A DNA stretch of 64,000 nucleotides from Alloalcanivorax marinus. Its GTDB lineage: Bacteria; Pseudomonadota; Gammaproteobacteria; Pseudomonadales; Alcanivoracaceae. Below, in pieces: positions 50,381 to 59,179 of this stretch. The translations under genes and the position numbers were made by a program. The DNA lies in contig NZ_JADDOL010000017.1 in the NCBI RefSeq assembly GCF_016906305.1, positions 1 to 64,000 of the forward strand, in the 5' to 3' direction. Position 1 is the first letter of the stretch, and every line of letters begins with the position of its first letter. The notes under the pieces are model-generated. The model was given only the letters and a program-made list of their open reading frames with translations. It ran no database searches and was not told where the DNA came from.

Positions 50381-51020
50381 GACCGCCACCGACGCCTGTT
50401 CCGTGGCGCTGTACCGCGACGGCGAGGTGCTGGAGCGGTTTGAACCCGGTGCCCGCCGCCAGACCGAGCGGGTGCTGCCGCTGGTGGACGACCTGCTGGC
50501 GGAGGCCGGCGTCGGTCTGGGGGCCCTGGATGCGCTGGCGTTCGGCCAGGGGCCGGGCGCCTTCACCGGCGTGCGGGTGGCCACCTCGGTGATCCAGGGC
50601 CTGGCCTTCGCCCGCGATCTGCCGGTGGCCGGGGTGTCGACCCTGGCCGCCTGCGCCCTGGCCGCCTTCGACGCCCACCCCGACCGGCCGCGGGTGCTGG
50701 CGGCGTTCGACGCGCGCATGGGCGAGCTGTATCTGGGCGCCTATCAATGCCACGCCGATGGCGTGGAAACCCTGCTGGCGGACGGCCTGTTCGACCCGGA
50801 CGACGTGCCGGCCCTGGACGGCGCGGACTGGCTGCTGGCCGGCTCCGGCGCGGTCTATCGGGAGCGGGTGGCGGCCCGGGTCACCCTGGCGGCGGTGGAC
50901 GAGGCCGCCGCGCCGCGAGCCTCGGCGGTGGCCCGCCTGGCGGCGCCGCTGGTGGCCGCCGGCCTCACCGTGCCGGCGGAGCAGGCGCAACCGGTGTACC
51001 TGCGTGACCGCGTGGTTTGA
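50358..51020 (+). CDS. tsaB: tRNA threonylcarbamoyladenosine protein TsaB
   Basis: 220 residues. The ASKHA-type start ILAIETATDACSVALYRDG and the block AFGQGPGAFTGVRVATSVIQG are the TsaB signatures. TsaB scaffolds TsaD and TsaE to attach threonylcarbamoyl to A37 of tRNAs reading ANN codons. It overlaps yoaA by 23 bases and is probably co-translated with it. Confidence 0.95.
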   Translation: MTHILAIETATDACSVALYRDGEVLERFEPGARRQTERVLPLVDDLLAEAGVGLGALDALAFGQGPGAFTGVRVATSVIQGLAFARDLPVAGVSTLAACALAAFDAHPDRPRVLAAFDARMGELYLGAYQCHADGVETLLADGLFDPDDVPALDGADWLLAGSGAVYRERVAARVTLAAVDEAAAPRASAVARLAAPLVAAGLTVPAEQAQPVYLRDRVV

Positions 51021-51028
51021 TATCGGCG

Positions 51029-51054
51029 CTGATCGCGGCTGAAGCCGCGATCAG
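51029..51054. repeat. Collapsed REP palindrome
   Basis: CTGATCGCGGCTGAAGCC followed by GCGATCAG: the stem is longer than in other copies, but the GTAGGAGC/GCTCCTAC parts are missing. It looks like two stem halves joined after deletion of the ends. Confidence 0.7.
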
Positions 51055-51078
51055 GCCATGCTTGAGGAGAGAGGGACG

Positions 51079-51513
51079 ATGATCGAGTGGGACCTGCCCA
51101 ATGTGCATGAACTGGAAGTGGTGGTGGCACCGGAATCCATCGACGTGCTCGGCCATGTGAACAACACCGAGTACCTGCGCTACATGGAAAAGATCGCCTG
51201 GCAGCACACCCAGGTGCTGGGTCTGGGCTGGGACGAATACCAGCGCCTCAACCGCTGCATGGTGGCGCGCCATACCGAGGTGGACTATCTGGCGCCGGCC
51301 TACCAGGGCGAGAAGCTGCGCATCGGCACCTGGATCGTGGAAAACGACGAGCGCATCAGCATCACCCGCCGCTACCAGATCGTGCGCGACGCGGACGGCC
51401 TGACGCTGCTGCGCGGGCGCACCAAGTGGGTGTGCGTGGCCCTGGACTCGGGCAAGCCGCGACGGATGCCGCCGGAATTCCTGAGTGGCTACCAGGTCAC
51501 CGCCCACGAATAA
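51079..51513 (+). CDS. Acyl-CoA thioesterase, 4HBT hotdog family
   Basis: 144 residues. The active-site block DVLGHVNNTEYLRYMEKIAW matches the 4-hydroxybenzoyl-CoA thioesterase/YbgC pattern (Asp, His-Val-Asn-Asn, Tyr). The start at 51079 has GGAGAGAGGG upstream; an in-frame ATG seven codons earlier has none. It hydrolyses acyl-CoA esters in the cytoplasm; chain length is not predictable. It is followed by uppP at 12 bases. Confidence 0.87.
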   Translation: MIEWDLPNVHELEVVVAPESIDVLGHVNNTEYLRYMEKIAWQHTQVLGLGWDEYQRLNRCMVARHTEVDYLAPAYQGEKLRIGTWIVENDERISITRRYQIVRDADGLTLLRGRTKWVCVALDSGKPRRMPPEFLSGYQVTAHE

Positions 51514-51525
51514 GGACCTCGCCGA

Positions 51526-52323
51526 ATGGACAACTTTCAGGCGCTGATGCTGGCGCTGATTCAGGGACTGACGGAGTTTCTGCCGATCTCCAGCTCCGCC
51601 CATCTGATTCTGCCTTCCCAGGTGCTGGGCTGGCCGGACCAGGGGCTGGCGTTCGACGTGGCGGTGCATCTGGGTACGCTGCTGGCGGTGCTGGTCTATT
51701 ACCGGCGGGATGTGTGGGCCATGACCCGGGGCGCCGGCCAGGGCCTGGTGGAACGGCGCGTCAATCCGGACCTGCGGCTGGGCCTGCTGGTGGTGCTGGC
51801 GACGATACCGGCGGTGGCGGCGGGCTTTCTGCTCAAGGATCTGATCGAGAACGAACTGCGCTCGGCGGCGGTGATCGCCACCACCACGGTGGTGTTCGGC
51901 GTCGCCCTGTGGCTGGCGGACATTTTGGGTGCCCGCCGGCGCGGCGTGGACCAGCTGGGCGTGGGCAGCGCGCTGCTGATCGGCCTGGCCCAGGCGGTGG
52001 CGCTGATCCCCGGCACCTCGCGCAGCGGCATCACCATCACCGCGGCGCTGGCCCTGGGCTTCCGCCGCGAGGACGCGGCGCGCTTCTCGTTCCTGCTGTC
52101 GATTCCGGTGATTCTCGGCGCCGGCCTGCTCAAGGCCAAGGACCTGCTGGAAAGCCGGGTGCCGGTGGATTGGGCGCACATGGCCCTGGGCGTGGTGGTG
52201 AGCGCCGTTACCGCCTATCTGACCATTCTGTTCTTCCTGCGCCTGCTGGATCGCATCGGCATGCTGCCGTTCATGCTCTACCGGCTGCTGCTGGGCGCCG
52301 TGCTGTTCCTCTGGTTCGTATGA
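51526..52323 (+). CDS. uppP: Undecaprenyl-diphosphate phosphatase UppP (BacA)
   Basis: 265 residues, eight membrane segments. The two catalytic blocks are GLTEFLPISSSAHLIL (14-29) and PGTSRSGITITAALALG (about 162-178), with the Glu and Ser/Arg residues needed. UppP recycles the lipid carrier of peptidoglycan and lipopolysaccharide synthesis. It overlaps rsmJ as ATGA. Confidence 0.95.
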   Translation: MDNFQALMLALIQGLTEFLPISSSAHLILPSQVLGWPDQGLAFDVAVHLGTLLAVLVYYRRDVWAMTRGAGQGLVERRVNPDLRLGLLVVLATIPAVAAGFLLKDLIENELRSAAVIATTTVVFGVALWLADILGARRRGVDQLGVGSALLIGLAQAVALIPGTSRSGITITAALALGFRREDAARFSFLLSIPVILGAGLLKAKDLLESRVPVDWAHMALGVVVSAVTAYLTILFFLRLLDRIGMLPFMLYRLLLGAVLFLWFV

Positions 52324-53060
52324 GCGGTGGGTTGGGTCGTCTGCCCGGCGCCCCCGCCGGCGTCGGCGGTGAGCCGGTGGCGAGCGCGCAGGCGGCGCGG
52401 GAACGGGGGCTGGCCCTGGTGATCGGGCCCGCCGGCGAGGACGGCGCCCTGTCCCTGTGGGACCCGGCGGCCCGCGCTTTGCCGTTGAAAGTGGACTTCG
52501 TCGGCGGCCGTCAGGGCTACCGGCTGGCCGCCGAGCGCACCCGCCACGAGCGCTTGATCAAGGCCCTGGGCCGGCCGCTGGACGGCAAGGACCGGGTGCT
52601 GGATCTGACCGCCGGCCTGGGCCGGGACGCCGCCCTGATGGCCGCCGCCGGTTTCGACGTGACCCTGGTGGAGCGTCAACCGGTTTTGCACGGGCTGCTG
52701 GCGGATGGTCTGGCCCGGGCCGCCGACACCGATCTGGCCAGCCGCCTGACGCTGCTGCCGGCGGGGGAGGCGGCGGCGATGGACCTGCCCGCCCGGCCCT
52801 GGCACGCGGTGTATCTGGATCCCATGTTTCCGGCGCGGGGCAAGAGCGCGGCGGTGAAGCAGGACCTGCAATGGTTGCAGCTTTTGTGCGCCTATCCGGA
52901 TGAGGCGGAGGAGGCCGCCCTGCTGGCCCGGGCCCGCGGGCTGGAGGCCCGCCGGGTGGTGGTGAAACGGCCGCGCAAGGCGCCGCCGCTGGCCGGCCTG
53001 GCGCCGCACCACAGCCACGAGGGCAAGACGGTACGCTTCGACGTTTATGGGCCGGCCTGA
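52320..53060 (+). CDS. rsmJ: 16S rRNA m2G1516 methyltransferase RsmJ
   Basis: 246 residues. The SAM-binding motif VLDLTAGLGRDAALMAAAGF is near 94-113 and the family block YLDPMFPARGKSAAVKQDLQ near 167-186; VVVKRPRKAPPLAG follows. RsmJ methylates the exocyclic amine of G1516 in 16S rRNA. The N-terminus is short and low-complexity up to residue 30. The stop TGA is the first part of a REP arm. Confidence 0.92.
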   Translation: MSGGLGRLPGAPAGVGGEPVASAQAARERGLALVIGPAGEDGALSLWDPAARALPLKVDFVGGRQGYRLAAERTRHERLIKALGRPLDGKDRVLDLTAGLGRDAALMAAAGFDVTLVERQPVLHGLLADGLARAADTDLASRLTLLPAGEAAAMDLPARPWHAVYLDPMFPARGKSAAVKQDLQWLQLLCAYPDEAEEAALLARARGLEARRVVVKRPRKAPPLAGLAPHHSHEGKTVRFDVYGPA

Positions 53061-53123
53061 TCGCGGCTGAAGCCGCTCTTACGGCCAGGGGGAGTGCCCG
53101 TAGGAGCGACTTCAGTCGCGATC
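53059..53123. repeat. REP pair touching the rsmJ stop
   Basis: Left arm 53059-53082 (CTCTTAC for CTCCTAC), GGCTGAAGCC class; right arm 53100-53123, GACTTCAGTC class. The rsmJ stop TGA (53058-53060) runs into the left arm (TGATCGCGG). Confidence 0.88.
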
Positions 53124-53138
53124 GGCCAAGGCGTATGC

Positions 53139-55697
53139 CTATTTCCCCGCTTCGGTGCCCTTGGCCGGGTTGCCGTCCCGATGTTTTGCCTCTTCTTTTT
53201 CACGCTCGGCGGTTTTCGCCAGGGCTTCTTCCAACTGCGGCACCCGGGTGACGCGCTGAATCGCCTGGCTGATGTCCGGGCTGAGAATGCGGCGGGCCTC
53301 GTCGTCCAGGGCGCGCAGGTTGTCGCCGAAGTGCAACTGTTGAGTGTCGTCCAGCCACACCAGCCCGGTGTCGAGCAGCTGACGGATAAAGTTGCGCAGC
53401 ACCACCTTGTCGAAGAACTCCGGTGAATTGAACTCGTAGAGCAGCGACAGGCGCTGGGCGGTGTGGTGGGCCAGATCGCCAAGCTGGTCGGTGGTCAGCT
53501 TGCCGTCGCCGTACTGCACCAGCAGCCGGATGGTCAGGTAGAACCGCTCCAGGGACGGCATCACCGTCTGCCCCAGATGGGCGAGCATGTCCGAGGCGTG
53601 GGTGTGGATGGCGGCGCCGTGCAGGCAGTGGTCCTCGCGGGTCACCAGGCCGTGGGCTTCCAGCACCGTGGCGATGCGTTCCACCGCCGCCGGCAGGTCC
53701 TCTTCCTCGCGCCAGTGCAGGAAGTACTCGTTGCGGAAGAACGGGTAGAGCAGGGTGATCATGCTCTGCAGGGTGTCCAGGCCGATGCTGCGGGCGTTCA
53801 GGAACAGGGAGCAGATCAGCCCCGGCAGGATGAACAGGTGCAGGCTGTTGTTGCGCACGTAGGCCATCTGCAGGGCGGTCTTGGGGTCGGTGGTGACCAC
53901 GTCGCCCAGCGGGTGGGGCACGCGGATCAGGAATTCGTGCTCCAGGCCGTACTCGATGATGGTGTCCGGATCGGTCTCCGCCAGCCGCGCCTGCTCGCTG
54001 TAGGGCGCTTCGTCGAGCAGGTTGATATAGAGCTGCAGCTGCTGGCGCAGCTGCTGCAGGTCCATGGTGTGCTTGGGGGTGGCCAGCAGCGCCAGGCTGA
54101 TCAGGTTCACCGGGTTGGCCACGGCGGCGGCGTTGATGCCGGTGACCACGTCACGGCCCAGATCGTCCACGGTACGTTTGAACCAGTCCGGGGTGTCGTG
54201 CACGCCCAGTTCTTCGTTGCGCCAGCCTTCCCGGTGGTCGTCCAGATGGTCCACCAGCTTGATCGGCTCGCCGAAGTTCACGTGCACCTGGCCGAAATGG
54301 CTGCGCAGCACCTTCAGGGATTTGACCAGCCGGAAGATCGATTCCTTTTTCTTCTTGCCGCCGCCCAGCTCGCCCATGTAGGTGCCGGCTTCGATGACTT
54401 TTTCATAGCCGATGTAGACCGGCACGAAGGCGATCGGCTTGCGCGCGTCGCGCAGGAAGCTGCGCACGGTCATCGCCAGCATGCCGGTACGCGGCGGCAG
54501 CATGCGGCCGCTGCGGCTGCGCCCGCCTTCCACGAAATACTCGATGGAGAAGCCGCGGGTGGTGATGCTGTGCAGGTACTCGTAGAACACCGCCGCGTAG
54601 AGCGGGTTGTCGCGGAAACTGCGGCGCATGAAAAAGGCGCCGCCCCGGCGCAGGATGGTGCCCACCACCGGCAGGTTCAGGTTGATGCCGGCGGCGATGT
54701 GCGGCGGCACCAGGCCGTTGCGATAGACCACGAAGCTGAGCAGCAGGTAATCGATGTGGCTGCGATGGCAGGGCACATAGATCACCTCGTGGTCGCGGGC
54801 CACCTGGGTCAGGTGATCCAGATTGTAGAGGCGGATGCCGTCGTAGAGCCGGTTCCACAGCCAGTTGAGGAACAGCTCCAGGGCGCGGATCACGGTGTGC
54901 GAATAATCGGCGGCGATCTCCATGGCGTAGCCGCGCGCTCGGGCCAGCACCTTGTCCTCGCTCTCGTTGTTCTCGGCGGCGGTGTGGGCGATGGCCTCGC
55001 GCACCGACGGGGCTTCCATGATGGCGTTGCTGAGCGTGCGCCGGTGGGACAGGTCGGGGCCGATGGCCGCTTCCTGCTGGCGGCGGAAGTGCACGCGCAG
55101 GATGCGCGAGGTCTTGCGCACCACCTGATCGTCGGAACGGCACTGGTCCATCACCTGGCGCAGGGACACCGGTGAGCTGAACTGCACGTACAGGGCGCGG
55201 CCCTGGGTGAGGATGATCAGGAATTTCTTGATCACACCCGGCGGCGCCCAGGTGTCGGAGAAGATGATTCGCCAGAGGGAGTTTTCCTTCTCCGGCTGGC
55301 GGCCCCAGAACACGGACACCGGCACAAGCTGCACGTCCAGCTCCGGATTCTGCTTGAGACCGGCCACCAGCCGCTGCAACCGCGCCGGCGTGATGGCGCG
55401 CCGCTGGCGGGCCACCGACATTTCCCGTTTATAAACGTGGAAATAGCTGCGCGAAAGATGCTGCTTGCCCAGGGTCAGGGAGGCCTTGGGCGCGCTCAGG
55501 CCGAGCCGCCGCGCCGCCTGATCGGCCACCGCCGCGTCCGCCACGGAGCGGTCGCGAAGCACGTACACCACCGGCTTATCCGGATCGAGCTGCAGCTCCT
55601 CCGGATCGCCGGGCAGGGCACGGATCCGCGTGCACAGGCGCATGAACGCGCGAATCAACAGAAAGAAGAGTCGGTCCAGTCCAAACCAGGGCGTCAT
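53139..55697 (-). CDS. plsB: Glycerol-3-phosphate 1-O-acyltransferase PlsB
   Basis: 852 residues, against 807 in E. coli. Acyltransferase motif I is VPCHRSHIDYLLLSF near 305-320 (His and Asp catalytic), and FVEGGRSRSGRMLPPRTGML near 385-405 carries the glycerol-phosphate-binding residues. A long helical C-terminal domain follows. PlsB makes lysophosphatidic acid at the inner membrane, the first step of phospholipid synthesis. Stands alone on the minus strand, convergent with rsmJ. Confidence 0.95.
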   Translation of the reverse strand: MTPWFGLDRLFFLLIRAFMRLCTRIRALPGDPEELQLDPDKPVVYVLRDRSVADAAVADQAARRLGLSAPKASLTLGKQHLSRSYFHVYKREMSVARQRRAITPARLQRLVAGLKQNPELDVQLVPVSVFWGRQPEKENSLWRIIFSDTWAPPGVIKKFLIILTQGRALYVQFSSPVSLRQVMDQCRSDDQVVRKTSRILRVHFRRQQEAAIGPDLSHRRTLSNAIMEAPSVREAIAHTAAENNESEDKVLARARGYAMEIAADYSHTVIRALELFLNWLWNRLYDGIRLYNLDHLTQVARDHEVIYVPCHRSHIDYLLLSFVVYRNGLVPPHIAAGINLNLPVVGTILRRGGAFFMRRSFRDNPLYAAVFYEYLHSITTRGFSIEYFVEGGRSRSGRMLPPRTGMLAMTVRSFLRDARKPIAFVPVYIGYEKVIEAGTYMGELGGGKKKKESIFRLVKSLKVLRSHFGQVHVNFGEPIKLVDHLDDHREGWRNEELGVHDTPDWFKRTVDDLGRDVVTGINAAAVANPVNLISLALLATPKHTMDLQQLRQQLQLYINLLDEAPYSEQARLAETDPDTIIEYGLEHEFLIRVPHPLGDVVTTDPKTALQMAYVRNNSLHLFILPGLICSLFLNARSIGLDTLQSMITLLYPFFRNEYFLHWREEEDLPAAVERIATVLEAHGLVTREDHCLHGAAIHTHASDMLAHLGQTVMPSLERFYLTIRLLVQYGDGKLTTDQLGDLAHHTAQRLSLLYEFNSPEFFDKVVLRNFIRQLLDTGLVWLDDTQQLHFGDNLRALDDEARRILSPDISQAIQRVTRVPQLEEALAKTAEREKEEAKHRDGNPAKGTEAGK

Positions 55698-55853
55698 AAG
55701 GCCAAAATCGCGGCAAATGGACCGCCGATTCTACACCCACGGGGTCGGACCGCGCTAACCGGTTGTTTTGCCGGGCTTCTGGTGCCCAGAAGGGCGGGCA
55801 CGGCGCCTTGGCGGCTGGTTTTCAGGGTCAAAAATGAGAAAAAACCCCCGGAG

Positions 55854-55882
55854 AATCAATGCGTAACCGGGGTCTGACCCGG
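55854..55882 (+). repeat. Second-family repeat, copy A
   Basis: AATCAATGCGTAACC then GGGGTCTGACCCGG. Upstream, TTTTCAGGGTCAAAAA at 55819 matches the leading part of copies B and C. It lies between plsB and the DMT transporter gene. Confidence 0.75.
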
Positions 55883-55944
55883 ATCATCGCGGGCGTGCTA
55901 CATTGCGGCGGGCTTTTGCCATTTCGTGGTGCGGGGAGGTGTGC

Positions 55945-56838
55945 GTGTCTGATCATTCGCCGGGGGGATCTGTCGGGGCCGTGGCCCGGCCCGTTACCGG
56001 CATACTTCTTATGGCCGCCGGTGTCGCCATCCTGCCGTTGATGGACGGTCTGGCCAAGCATCTGAGCCAGGTCTACCCGGTGCTGCAGGTGACCTGGGCC
56101 CGCTACCTGTTTCATTTTCTGTTGCTCGGCGGCTTGCTGCTTTGGCGGCTGCCCGTGCGCGCTCTGATTCCGAAGCATCCGGGTCTGCAGATGGTGCGCA
56201 GCGCTTTTCTGCTCGCCACCACGCTGTGCTATTTCGGCGCCATCGCCTACCTGCCGCTGGCCAATGCGCTGGCCATGGCGTTTCTCGGCCCCCTGGTGAG
56301 TACCGCCCTGGCGCCCTTTCTGCTCAGTGAACGCGCCGGCGCGCGCGGCTGGCTGGCGGTAGCGCTGGGTTTCGCCGGCACGCTGGTGGTGATCCGGCCC
56401 GGGTTCGGACACTTTCACTGGGCTTATTTGCTGGGGCTGGGCGCCGGCGTCAGCTACGGGCTCTATCAACTGACCACGCGCCGGCTGTCCGGCAGTGGCC
56501 GGCCCTCGGTGACGCTGTTCTACACGGCGGTGTTCGGGCTGGCGGTGCTGTCGCTGGTGGTGCCCTGGGTGTGGCGTTCCCCGGACCCGGGGGGCTGGGG
56601 CCTGATGCTGGTGATGGGTGCGGTGGGTGCGCTTGCCCACTTCCTGATCATCCGCGCGTTCGAACACGCGCCCGCGCCGATGCTGGCTCCGGTGAGCTAT
56701 ATGGAAATGGTCTCCGCGGTGACCATCGGTTGGCTGGTTTTCGGCGATTTTCCGGATGCCTGGACCTGGCTGGGCATTGCTCTCATCGTGACCAGCGGCC
56801 TTCTGCTTATTCTCCGGTCGGGGAGTGGTAAAGCCTGA
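55945..56838 (+). CDS. DMT family transporter (EamA type)
   Basis: 297 residues from a GTG with GGGGAGG five bases upstream. Ten membrane helices in two EamA halves; LPLMDGLAKHLSQVYPVLQV then WARY near the start and VSYMEMVSAVTIGWLVFGDF near the end are typical. EamA proteins export or import small metabolites such as amino acids or nucleosides. The substrate is unknown. Confidence 0.88.
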   Translation: MSDHSPGGSVGAVARPVTGILLMAAGVAILPLMDGLAKHLSQVYPVLQVTWARYLFHFLLLGGLLLWRLPVRALIPKHPGLQMVRSAFLLATTLCYFGAIAYLPLANALAMAFLGPLVSTALAPFLLSERAGARGWLAVALGFAGTLVVIRPGFGHFHWAYLLGLGAGVSYGLYQLTTRRLSGSGRPSVTLFYTAVFGLAVLSLVVPWVWRSPDPGGWGLMLVMGAVGALAHFLIIRAFEHAPAPMLAPVSYMEMVSAVTIGWLVFGDFPDAWTWLGIALIVTSGLLLILRSGSGKA

Positions 56839-56849
56839 TTTTCAGGGGC

Positions 56850-56870
56850 AAAAAGGGCCGTTCAAGGCCC
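56850..56870 (-). terminator. Rho-independent terminator of aldehyde dehydrogenase gene
   Basis: On the minus strand GGGCC pairs with GGCCC across TTGAAC, followed by TTTTTG. It is 92 bases after the aldehyde dehydrogenase stop and sits inside repeat copy B. Confidence 0.65.
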
Positions 56871-56904
56871 CATGCGCTTGCTTTTTCTAACGCAAACGCC
56901 GGTA

Positions 56905-56934
56905 AATCAAAGGGTTGGCGGGGTCCGACCCCGG
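56905..56934 (+). repeat. Second-family repeat, copy B
   Basis: AATCAAAGGGTTGGC then GGGGTCCGACCCCGG, with the perfect palindrome GGGGTC-C-GACCCC. TTTTCAGGGGCAAAAA at 56839 matches the leader of copies A and C. Confidence 0.8.
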
Positions 56935-56961
56935 TGGGTCAGTCCCTTGAAGTGACACGCC

Positions 56962-58551
56962 CTAATCCACTTTCCATTTGCTGAACATCTTGCGGACCAG
57001 GAAGGGCGTTAGCTTGAGGCTGGCGCCGAGCCACTGGCCGACGCCGGTGGGGAAGGCGAAGCGCAGGGCGTGGAGCAGGCCCTTGTAGGTGGCCTGGTCG
57101 AAGGGGTACCACCAGAGATTGCGTTTGGCGGGCAGCAGGTCCCAGTTGATCACCTTGGCGTTGGTCATTTCGAGCAGGCCTTCCGGGCCGTGGGTGCGGC
57201 CGATGCCGGATTCCTTCCAGCCGCCCCAGGGGGCTTCCGAGAGGCCGTGGGTGTAGAGGTGGTCGTTGACGGTGGTGACGCCGGTTTCCAGGCGGGCGGC
57301 CAGGGCGCGGCCTTTTTTGGTGTCCGTAGTCCAGATTGAGGAGGTCAGGGCCAGGTTGGAGCGGTTGGCTTTCTCGATGGCCTGCTCCGCGTTGGCGACC
57401 TTTTCCACGGCAATGATCGGCCCGAAGGTTTCCTCGCAGACGGTCAGCATGGTGTCGTTGACGCCGGTGAGCAGGGTGGCGGGGAAGAAGAAGCCTTGCT
57501 CCACGTCGCCCACCGCTTGGGACTGGGCTTCGATGCGGGCGCCCTTGGCGAGGGCGTCTTCCAGATGTTGCTGCACGGTTCGCAGTTGGCCTTCCGTGGT
57601 GAGGCTGCCCACGTCCACGTTGATCTCGTCGGTGGTCGGGCCATGGCGCAGGGCGCGGGTCTTCCTGGCCAGCAGCGCGACAAAATCGTCGTACAAGGGT
57701 TCTTCCACGTAGATGCGTTCCACGCCGCCGCAGCTTTGTCCGGCGTTCTGATAGCCGGCCCAGGCGGCGCCGTTGGTGGCCCGTTCCAGGTCGGCGTCGG
57801 CGAGCACGATCATGGGATCGTTGCCGCCCAGTTCCAGGGACACCGGTGTGAGGGTCTGCGCGGCCTGGGCCATGAGGGTTTTGCCGGCGGGCACGCTGCC
57901 GGTGAAGAACAATTTATCGATGCCGTTCTCGAAAAACGCCGTGGCCACCTTCGAACCGGAGCCCACCACATGCTGGAAAAGCCCGTCCGGCAGTTCGCCG
58001 GCGGCGACGATTCGCTCGATGGCGCGGCCCACCGCCGGGGTGGCCGCGGCCACTTTGAGCAGGACGGCGTTGCCGGCCATCAGTGCCATGGCCACTTCGC
58101 CGAACGGAATCGAAAGGGGGTAGTTCCAGGGGCTGATGATGCCCACCACGCCCAGCGGCAGATGCTCCACCGTGGTTCGCTTATTGGCGAACAACAAATG
58201 GCCGGCGGCGCGGCTTTTCGGTGACAGCAGCCGGCCGGCGTGCTTGCCGTACCAATTGCAGGCCAGGGCGCAGGGCAGCACCTCGGTGGCGAGCGCGTCC
58301 ACCCGGGTCTTGCCGTTGGATTCGCTCACCGTGCGGGCCAGGTCCTCGGCCCGATCGACGATGTAGTCGCGCATCAAACGCAGATGGCGGGCGCGTTCCT
58401 TGAAGGACCTGGCCGCCCACTGCCGCTGTGCCGCGCGGGCCTGCGCCATGCGTTCGGGCAGGCCCGCCAGATCGGTCAGATTGAGTTCCGCCACGGCGGC
58501 GCCGGTGGCCGGATTGTAATCAGTAACGGTACCGGGGGTGGACTCGATCAT
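56962..58551 (-). CDS. Aldehyde dehydrogenase family protein
   Basis: 529 residues, ATG 58551 with AGGAG five to six bases upstream. The NAD-binding and catalytic blocks are GIISPWNYPLSIPFGE, FTGSVPAGKTL, VSLELGGNDPMIVL (catalytic Glu) and NAGQSCGGVERIYV with the nucleophile Cys274. An extra C-terminal tail of about 50 residues (FPTGVGQWLGASLKLTPFLV) is amphipathic and may bind membranes, as in fatty aldehyde dehydrogenases. Oxidises aldehydes to acids; in an alkane degrader a fatty aldehyde is plausible but unproven. Monocistronic. Confidence 0.9.
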   Translation of the reverse strand: MIESTPGTVTDYNPATGAAVAELNLTDLAGLPERMAQARAAQRQWAARSFKERARHLRLMRDYIVDRAEDLARTVSESNGKTRVDALATEVLPCALACNWYGKHAGRLLSPKSRAAGHLLFANKRTTVEHLPLGVVGIISPWNYPLSIPFGEVAMALMAGNAVLLKVAAATPAVGRAIERIVAAGELPDGLFQHVVGSGSKVATAFFENGIDKLFFTGSVPAGKTLMAQAAQTLTPVSLELGGNDPMIVLADADLERATNGAAWAGYQNAGQSCGGVERIYVEEPLYDDFVALLARKTRALRHGPTTDEINVDVGSLTTEGQLRTVQQHLEDALAKGARIEAQSQAVGDVEQGFFFPATLLTGVNDTMLTVCEETFGPIIAVEKVANAEQAIEKANRSNLALTSSIWTTDTKKGRALAARLETGVTTVNDHLYTHGLSEAPWGGWKESGIGRTHGPEGLLEMTNAKVINWDLLPAKRNLWWYPFDQATYKGLLHALRFAFPTGVGQWLGASLKLTPFLVRKMFSKWKVD

Positions 58552-58786
58552 GGGGGCTCCTGGCAAAGACTCTCAACGGCCCGATGAGAGCACAAAGCCC
58601 CCCCGCCGCAAATGGCGACACCGTCACCCCGCCCCGGCCTTCGGGTTGGACCAACTTAACTGTTTGATTTTTCTGTTGTTTTCCCTTTTCGGGCGTACGT
58701 TTAGGCGCTTAGAATGAGATTTTCGGGGTCGAAAAGCGGCGGCAAGGGTTCAGAGGGCGCGCTGTCAGAAGCGAATTTATCCCGGC

Positions 58787-58807
58787 AAAAAACGCCCGCC
58801 GAGGGCG
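58787..58807 (-). terminator. Terminator-like hairpin, minus strand
   Basis: On the minus strand CGCCC pairs with GGGCG across TCGGC, followed by TTTTTT. Lying inside repeat copy C, it could end transcripts from dapE or protect the aldehyde dehydrogenase gene from read-through. Confidence 0.5.
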
Positions 58808-58841
58808 CCGTGGGCTATGAGATCTCGAGAAAAGGTTTTTC

Positions 58842-58871
58842 AATCAGAGGGTTGGGGTGGTCCGACCCGAG
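58842..58871 (+). repeat. Second-family repeat, copy C
   Basis: AATCAGAGGGTTGGGG then TGGTCCGACCCGAG. TTTTCGGGGTCGAAAAGCGG at 58710 matches the leader of copies A and B, so the unit here is about 160 bases. Confidence 0.75.
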
Positions 58872-58889
58872 CGAGGCGAGCGAGGGGTT

Positions 58890-59090
58890 ATGGTGGAGCA
58901 GTATGGCGAGTGGTTGCCGTTGGCGGTGACGTGGGTGTTGGTGTGTACGTTGTTGAGCTTTCTGATCGCGCGGCATAAGGGGATGAAGCCGGTGGTGCCG
59001 ACCGCGGCGGGGTTCGTGGCGGCGTTCATCCCTATCGTGGGGCTGATTTATTTGTTGGTGCTGGGGATGCGGGAGACATCCACGAAGTAG
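58890..59090 (+). CDS. Small membrane protein, unrecognised
   Basis: 66 residues. Two hydrophobic segments (about 9-25 and 38-58: PLAVTWVLVCTLLSFLIA and AAGFVAAFIPIVGLIYLLVL) flank a basic loop (RHKGMKP), giving a helical hairpin in the membrane. GCGAGGGG lies ahead of the ATG at 58890; an in-frame upstream start would begin inside repeat copy C. A good terminator follows directly, supporting it as a real gene. No family recognised. It lies between repeat copies C and D. Confidence 0.6.
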   Translation: MVEQYGEWLPLAVTWVLVCTLLSFLIARHKGMKPVVPTAAGFVAAFIPIVGLIYLLVLGMRETSTK

Positions 59091-59098
59091 CTAAGCGG

Positions 59099-59116
59099 CG
59101 GCCAAAGGCCGTTTTT
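59099..59116 (+). terminator. Terminator of the small membrane protein gene
   Basis: CGGCC pairs with GGCCG across AAA, followed by TTTTT. It begins nine bases after the stop. Confidence 0.65.
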
Positions 59117-59179
59117 CCCTGCCCTTATCGTCCTTCAAGGCGCTCCTGACCCTCGAAAAAAACGGCAAAATACCTTGAG

